64,000 nucleotides of DNA. Source: Holothuria scabra. Its lineage: Eukaryota > Echinodermata > Holothuroidea > Aspidochirotida > Holothuriidae. The notes beneath the pieces are model-generated. The model saw only the letters and a list, made by a program, of their open reading frames with translations, searched no databases and had not been told where the DNA came from. Positions 9,801 through 18,800 of this stretch are shown piece by piece. The position numbers were made by a program, and so were the translations under genes. The number at the start of each line of letters is the position of its first letter. The first letter of the stretch is position 1. The stretch is from assembly GCA_037179385.1 (NCBI GenBank), contig CM074187.1, positions 14,199,450-14,263,449 on the forward strand, written 5' to 3'.

Positions 9801-12800
9801 AAGATGTTTTGCATATTTTCATCGCAATTGGAGTTTAAAAGTGGAAAGGATCTCCGTCGAGATGACACTAGAGATTCACCCAAACTGACTATTTGCTGTG
9901 CTTATTGTAATTTAGAACTTACTTTCACAAAGAGATGTCACTGGATTTCTGTCTAGACCATTTCCACAAATGCAGACAAACACTCCATTTTGTCTAGCAC
10001 ACCTTTCCTCAGGTTCGTCGCATGTATCGTCTTGTGGTGTGCATTGATCTAAATATGAAGTCAAAGGTAAGACGTGTGACTGGTTAAATTCAGCATGAAT
10101 TCACAATGCATTTGCTTAACAATTTGTGACAATTTATTCACTTTTCCATATATACAGCTAGCTTTCATTATTTACCAACAAATAATTACCTATGTCCGGT
10201 TACTCACTAATGAAGCAAATAGACTGAAGTCGTCTCAAGCCTCTGGTACTCCCGCATCATAAATGTTTTACGTTTCAAAAGTCAGAAAACTGGCCCATCT
10301 TATATAAAGTAACCTGCACTATCAGTACAAGAGGAGTAGACAGACATGCTAACAAAATTGTTAAGAATCTTGAACGGTTGGAATAAATTTTAGGTTTATT
10401 TGATTGAAGTACCCTTGACATTGTTTCTGAATCCTCTCAGCAGCATCCCTCATTGACTTTGGTAACATTGTAACTTATGAGTAGCTGTTCATAGTTCTTA
10501 CTTTTTTGCAAACATTTGCCTTCAGTTTGATCTTCTGTGTAACCATCTCGACACTCACAAGCAAATCCCCCGGCCTCATTCAAACACACGTAGTTCTCTG
10601 GTATATTACAGTTATGCAAACCTCTTGCACATTCATTCACATCTAGTAAAGACAAAATATTGAATATTTGGTAATCCGAATGCATGACTTTTAATCGTCT
10701 AAAGTATAAAAATTGATAAAATAGTCATGGGCTTATGACTGTGTTGGTGTGATTCGGGACTTGAGTACACATTTATGTTAGTATGTTTCTGTAATACATT
10801 TTTAATTCTATGAGGAACTGTAACAAATAAAATCTAAACTCTAAATTAAGAGGTTAATATAAAGTGAAATCTTCATGAAGGTTATGCCATTCACAAATCG
10901 ATAACTGTCTTCAAATACAAAATTCTTTACCTTGACACTCTGGTTTATTTTCATTGGTGTAAGTGATCTACAAAACTGCGCTGCTTACATGTGCATCATT
11001 TACTTTTTGGCCATGAACATAAAAATAATTCTCGTGATGAAGAAAAATTTCTTACCCTGACATTCTGTTTTGGTGTCATCTGTGAATTCGTAGCCCATAT
11101 CGCAAACGCAACCTTCATCTGGATCGCAGTCTATGTTTTCTCCTTCACAACCAAATTCTTCCACACAATCTTCATCTGTAGGTGATTGTTGCGTTTTCTC
11201 TGTGGGAGGAAAATATCATCAATAAATTTTGACTTCTCATCTGAATATCAGTGAGTTACATGTCATAACATTATGAAGCTTAACACATTTTACCATTAAC
11301 ATCACAAAAGTGAATCTGATATTGTTGTATATTTGATTTTCATTGGTAAGATTGATCTATAAATCTGTGCATTTTAGATATCAGTTTGTTCTTTTCTATT
11401 CGACATGGACAAATCAAAACGTTTTTAACGTTATTAAGAAGGTGAAATATTTCTTACCCTGGCATTCTGTTTCGGTGTCATCCGTGAACTCGTAGCCCTC
11501 ATCACAAACGCAGCCTTCATCTGGATCGCAGTCTATGTTTTCTCCTTCACAACCAAATTCTTCCACACAATCTTCACCTGGAGGTGATTCTTGCGTTATC
11601 TCTGTGGGAGGAAAATATCATCAATAAATTTTGACTGATAATATCAATACCAGTGAGTTATAGGTCATTACATTATGAAGCTTTACACATCATACCATCA
11701 ACATCACAAACATAAATCTGATATTGTGGTATATTTGATTTTCATTGGTGAGATTGATCTATTAAACCTCGCAGTTAACATGTCACTGTGTTTTTTATTA
11801 TTCGACAAAGACACATAATAACATCATTCGCGTTATAAAGAAAGTGAAATATTTCTTACCCTGACACTCTGTTTCGGTGTCATCTGTGAACTCGTACCCC
11901 TCAGCACAAATACAACCTTTATCGAGCTCGCAGTCTATATTTTCTCCCTTACAGCCGTGTTCATTAATACAATCAGGAACACCTATTCAAAGAACCGACC
12001 AAATGATTATTCATTCATTTTATTACGGTTTTTTGTTGTTAGTGTGACGTCTTTGACTTTTCATGGCGTTTTCAATCCACAGGTACAAAACGATAAATCC
12101 GACAACTCAGCACAACCTCTAAAGTGTTTGATGATAAACATGCACTCTATATTGAGAGTAGAAATTCAATCAAATTAGGTATCATGCAGACAGATCTCTA
12201 GGTATACAATTACACGGTTTCATTTACCTTTTCGTTACATTTTTAGCTTTCTGCTCACATGTGATTTTTAAGTCATAGAACTGTAATCCCTCCTTCAGTG
12301 AGACCTTACACTGTTAAAAAATTTCTCTGTAAATTTACATAATATTTATTGCAAATTTTTTTCCAACCAAATAATGTTTTTTTTACAGGCAGACTGTAAT
12401 CATGAAAAAACATTAAGGGTTTGTTTTTTCTTTGCAGTTTTTGCATGTAAATTAGTTTACAAACGTCTACTGTAAAATCGAATTACAGAACTGTTCTGTT
12501 TTGTTTACCTTAATTTTATGTGAATTTACAGCCTACTGTTTCCATTCCCGACGTTTTAATATTTATTATAATATCGCTTTTTTACCTTTCATATGTTATT
12601 ACGTAACATACACTTCACCATTACGTAGATCAGGTATTTCCTTATCAACGTAATGTGTCGTTACGAAGTTGATTTCAATCAAAACACATTGAGGATGCTT
12701 TGTTGTCATATTGTTGTCAAGTAGACTGCTATCTCTAGGAACTTTGTAATTAAAAAGTCACATTTTTTGTACGATATAATAATTGTTTTTAAAATAAATA

Positions 12801-15800
12801 TGACAAAGAATGCAAGTACATTGGTTGCAAACATTTCCAGACAAGGTAAACAGTAAGTTTATCACTTCCTGATTAAAAAACGCCAAAGAAGATATTATTC
12901 AAAGCAACAGCAATACTTTTGTTAGGAAAATGCCTACAAAATAAGCTCCACCCATTTATGCAAAATGAGATTTACGTCATAAATTGGTAAATTTACAGAC
13001 TCTTTCAAGTAAATTTGTGAAACGTTTTTAATTTGCTCCGATCAAGTGCATGAGCGCCTGTGGCGATGAGTTGACATCAGTTTACCAATCGTCAGTGCTC
13101 TGAAACTAGGGCCTTACAATTTCTTTTTACTTAAAAATGTGTGACAAAACACCAGTTGTATGATATTTATAACTAAGAACGTAATAACTAAGTATGCTTT
13201 TATAATAAATGTAAGTTAATTTTCAAATAGGGCCATAAATTTGCCAAAAATGTTTTTTTCTTGTAACTGAAACTTAAGAGAACGATGCATGTTATATATT
13301 GAAAATTTTCTGTCTATTTCTTATTTGTTTGTTTGGGCTTATTTTTGTTTCTTTTTCAGCTTAAAAACAAAATGAATGTTTGTTAAATGACAGTATTTTT
13401 ATGTTAAATCAGAAAAATACAAAATACTGTAAAAATTTCTGTAAATTTACAGAAAAAGTTTTACAAAGCAGTAAAATTTGGTTAAAAAAGCAGACAGAAA
13501 TGGTTTTTCAAATAAACAGAAAATACATGTTAAACAACCTTTTTTATTGTAGCAATACAAAGTGTCTGTAAAGATACAGAAAATCTCTATTAAAAGTAAA
13601 ATACAAAAAGTTTAAGTTAAAAAAAGGCTGTAAATTTACAGAAATTTTTAACAGTCTAGCTTCTCCTCGAAGCGCCTTGAATATTAATGAAAAGAATTAT
13701 CCCTAATGATCAATGACGCAGGCAATCCTACAACCCAAGCCACAGTTTATTTTACTAAAGGCACTGAACGAATAAATGCGGCTATCATGAAGATGGAATC
13801 AGTAGTTACCTGTCGTGCCTTCCACGGTGGTTTCTTCCTCTGCTGTTGGCGTGGTCCCTTCTGAAGGCGTGGTACCTTCTGCTGTGGGTGTGGTACCTTC
13901 TGCTGTTGATGTGGTACCTTCTGCTGTGGGTGTGGTACCTTCGTTTGTGGGGGAAACTACAGTTGTGAAGCTTTCTTCAGGAAGCAGACGTTAAAAGAAG
14001 AATAAATAGAGTTTGCCAGTGGGCTCGACAGACGAGAAAAGAAGGAAGAAAAAAAAGAAAGGACCTTTATCAGGCCACAACAAGTATGGTGTGTCAAACC
14101 TATGTTGCATTATGAAAAAAAAAACTTAGAGTTACTAAAAGTCTGTCTTTAACTTTCTCTTCTCTAAATTCAACCGACAGACTTACAGTCACATAATGTA
14201 ACCATTTTTGTTTTTAAATTGAATCGATTGCTTATAAAAGTCGGTTATGAAATAAACACGTGTTCTCTATACTTTCACTTTTTTTCACTTAACCTGTTGT
14301 GCAATATATGTTCTCTTAGGTAAGTCTAATGGGCCTTATGCACATTCAAAATATCACATTCAAAATGTACGTCCTTCTTCGGAACAAACTGTTATAAAGT
14401 CGGCCGTGAAAATCCATGTAAATAACTGCTTTGGAGTAATAACAATCCAGCCTTTCCAAATGCAGATAGCTGATTGGTTGACCAATCGGATGTACACGAA
14501 GGTTTGTACACACGTTGGCAGTTAGGTCAAATTGCTGTCACCGATCTGTTTATGTCCTACACATATATCTGTGTTAGTTAGATGGATTTAATGGCCTTCT
14601 TTCCAACCCATTGGTTCAACTCGAGCCGGCCACGGCCTTTGTTGTTGTAAAAACAGTTGTAGCTCATTGGCTGGCTCAATGGCTTGGTTTCCTTACTCCA
14701 TTGCCTACGCGGAGCATCAAACACACCGGCAGTAGGTTCCATTTTTGAGTCTTTGGTGTGACTCGACCTAGCAATCGAACCCGGACCTTCCGCATGATAA
14801 GCGGATTCTCTACCGCTAGAACAAACAAACATATGTTTGGCTGGCGCGTGTACATTGCTATTCCTCCAACAAGACATCAGAAGTGGTACCAATGTTTAAG
14901 GTCTTTTAGGAGCCATTTACTTAAAATAAATGATTGGAGCTGCGGACGGGTAAGCCATCAGTCATGCCTAATTTCCTTTTCTGTATGGTTGCGTTAACCT
15001 ATTTCGTTTATGCACACTATTGATTGGAGACGTAACTTCACACGTTTGGCTCCTAGATCCATGAAACCGATCTGTTCGTATTCCCTGTTCGGCTTGTGTT
15101 TTTCAATAAAATTGATTATGCCTATGAAATATAAAGGCTTTTACGAGGAAGAAATTATATGGCATTACAATAACAAACTATTACCTGTTGTTGCCATGGG
15201 CGTAGTGTTTTCGGTACCATCATCTGAAACAACTGTTGACAGAGGTAAGAAACACTTAAACGGCACTTGAAAAAAAGATTCCTTTAAATATTGCCAACAA
15301 AATTGTTTGCTAAATGGGATCATGGGAATTAAACAGAAAGGTGTCCTACAATTAGTACTGACGTAACGATTATGTTGGAGTGTTTCAGATAATGTAAATT
15401 CGAGATCTTGAAGCGAATTATTACTTTTTTCTTTACGTTGTTTCAGGGGAACTTAAGTATTATTAAATTTAGAAGTCAATAGATACAATTTTCTTTGCCG
15501 AATGAATTGACGCAATCTAACTGAAAATATATTTTATCCTGCTGAAAGAGATACATTTTCTGTTATCCAAGTTTCTGTGTATATCCTAACCCCCAGTTCA
15601 TAAATCTTCAATGAGTCTCATTTTTTATCTGAATTCCAATGCTGTTAGGATGTTATTTGACTGAGCAATACCTCAATCAAAGGTCAATGTTTGTTGGAAG
15701 TATCCCGATCACAGTTTCGGGAAACGAAGCAAATTCAATTGTTGAATTAAACAAATATCCCTTTGCAGTATAATGTTTTACAATAAGAAGCTTATTGACG

Positions 15801-18800
15801 CCAACTTAATCTTTAAAAGCACAAAACTCTTCTGTTTAATTCTCCACTTCATGTTGGGCTTTATCAGCAGAAAGAGGGCGGTTTCACTTTACTGGAAACT
15901 TTACCTAAAGAGATGACATAACTTTAAATAGAAACAACTTGCTTTAATTTGACCGAAAGAATTCTCCATACATCGTAAGATAATAAAATGTTTCTCTGCA
16001 TTGTGTGTCACTGATGGGCCTTGCAGGCATTCATCAAAGAGCTTATTCAAAGGCAAGTGTCTCACATCAACATTTGTTTAATTATTATGCTGATATTCTA
16101 AGAGGGCTAACGGTCACCACAGGATAAAGCTGTTCATACCATACGATCAATTATTTCACTCTAAGGTTAGCCTTTGAAGTGAAAAGAGGTGTAACTATAA
16201 ACTTTTTCGATATAGACATATAACAGCATAATTTGTTATGAAGACCATAGAAATGCTTCTTTACCTTCACACATTGTCTTGTTATCATTTGCGAACTCGT
16301 ACCCTCCATCACAAACACAACCTCCTCCTGCAACACAGTCTATGTTCTCTCCTATACAGCCAAATTCACTACAATCGGGAACATCTGCCGGAAGAACGGA
16401 ACAAGTGATTAATAACACTTATACTGCTTTTAACTCCGTAACTTTTAATCCAAAACAATACATAACTTAACAAATCATCTTTTGTTGAGCATTCTGTTGC
16501 CCATTAAGTCTACATGTGCAAAAATAACTTCGTAAACAAAACCTATACAATGCCTGCAACCCCCAGCTAAGGGCTATGGTCATGGTAAGGGTTAAACCTA
16601 AGCCCAAAGCTCCATTTATCCAACTCGTGACCAGAGACCTGATTTAGGGGTACGGGTACCGCCCAGGCGGCCAAAAGTGACATGTTTATAGTCCGTCTGT
16701 CTGTAGTTACACCATGTGGTAACCACTCCATCTACAAAAAAAAAAGTTTTCGGTCTATACATATAGTGAGGAAGCGGTGTGTGAGTATCATGAAAAACGA
16801 GTTATTGCTTGAAATATGTACACATGGTAGGAGGGCACGGAATGAAAGTTTAGTATGCTACTGAATGGTTGTTGAGCGGTAGAGTAAAGGAGCTGGTTCA
16901 TTCTCCTGCTACTATGCAGTTGCATACGCTTTACCATGTAACGTCATGTTCGTACCTTCCCATTGTAATTTCTCCACGTTTATGAAAGTGTTACCCAAAT
17001 GGCAAGCTCAACCCTTTCCCTCAAAGAAGTCTCCTTAAGGTTTGTATATCAACGCTAGGGAAAAATTCACGAACACGCTTGCGTGAAAACCACTGTGCTA
17101 CACTTAATAATTTTTAGCTGTAGGCTATAGTGCTTTCAGGAATCGTCTTTAAATTATGAGGGCTAAATGCGCACTGTTTTTAAAGGCTCTGTTCTCTCAC
17201 TCCAAACAGTACCAATTCTCCTAACATTCTTACTGAAGCCCCTCCCACAATTTTCTGAAATTCAATCTCATCCAGACACAATCTCAGTTTATTGCTTCAG
17301 GGTGAGTATAGAGAAAACTCAATTTATATAATCAAAACACTCTCAGTACCATACATGCTGTGTAATATAAGCTTTGGCACTCTGCATTGTTTGAATTAGC
17401 TGTCATTCAAAGAGCTGAGCCAATTGGGAATTTCGGTACCCGGGTGCCAAAACTGTAGTTTGGGGTGAGAGGTGTGGCCCTTTAAGGTGTTTCTTGGTTA
17501 GCTGTTGCCATTGTATTGTATTGATTGAATTCTTTGCTAGAGGTAGGGATTAGGTCAGGAATTAGAGCTATCATTAGCCAGTTCGGAAATTTCCTATTAA
17601 ACAGTCTGCATGTCCCCGGAAATTTTATTACCCCCAATGATGTCTAGTACAAAAGACCTTTGCATTTTCATATTTTTTGTGTGGTTTGTGATAAATGTAA
17701 AAGATATTTTTAACGGTACATTTCGCGGCATACGTCAATTGGTGATGGTACTCTAGGATGTGTCAAGAACACGGGATCGAACCTTGTGAAATTTATTTGA
17801 ATTAAGCGGTATGTTTCAACGAAGGAAAAAAGTCTATTACTGTTCTTCTAAAGCAGTCCATTTTTGTATGTTCCCAAATCCAGCACAGAAAATTTCTGCT
17901 TTATTACATTTAAAGATTTTGTAAAGGTACCTACCAACAAAATCATCTTCAGGAACACAGCAGATGGCATCAAAAAAACTGTCACAAGGCGCAGTTTTCC
18001 ATTTCCCCGTACCTCCATCGACATAGACACAAACTTCAGTTGGTTCGTATACGTCCCAATTCCTGATAAAAGAAAGTAAAACAAACGACCAAATATCAGT
18101 TACATTATCATTCCAATTGTTAAGAAGTATTCTGGTCAAATTAACACAACAAAGACCTAGTACAGTCAATCCGTCGGAGAGAGACAAAATTAATGAGATT
18201 ATCAATGAAAGGCGAATGTAATCCATTCATTGCTAAGGCAGTTGACAATGAATCGTTTAAAAACACGGAAGGGATGTTGGAATTCCCCTTTCAGGTTTTA
18301 AAGGTCTGCAATACATAGATCAGGGACACCTTCAGGCTCTGGTCAAGAAACAGTTGTAGATGAGAATCCGCCGTCTTGCTAACTGCATTTTATTAACTAA
18401 CCAATTTTAAACATAATTCCAAACTAAACATCAATAATTTTCTTTTTAAAAAAAATTCTTTTCTGTTAGGCACAAACGTATTGTCTTTCCTTCTTCAGTG
18501 TGTTAGGTCCTTGAACCCCTCCGAAGTCTCCCACTAACTTTGTATGTGTATCAGCCTCGTAGGTAGGGAACTTGCTTATACCATTTGGAAACAAGAAGGT
18601 AGCATTGGGTTCGAATAAGGGAGCTGGTTCTACTCTTGAATGAAAATCCGCGAAAATTAGAGAAGCATGTTGCATATTTGTGATGGATGAAACTATGATT
18701 AATAAACTAACACAACTTACGTGTGCACAACCTCCGTATCGTCGAGGTCCCATATATATACGCCTGTGACATTTTCATGTTGGGCTAAGCCAATCCAAGA

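Larger units (their letters stand above)
10925..11985 (-). repeat. Tandem ~400-bp duplications carrying an EGF exon
   Basis: Exon plus flanking intron recurs with a period near 400 bp: exons at 11056, 11458 and 11860, with matching intron text such as 'CATCAATAAATTTTGACT' (11218 and 11620) and 'ATTTTCATTGGT' (10950, 11337, 11740). A fourth, exon-less remnant starts the series. It shows how the EGF array grew. Confidence 0.85.

Noticed and set aside
14765..14830. Functional tRNA gene
   Set aside because: A and B boxes and an anticodon-like stem are present, but the T-arm does not pair and the sequence continues into a repeated SINE body.
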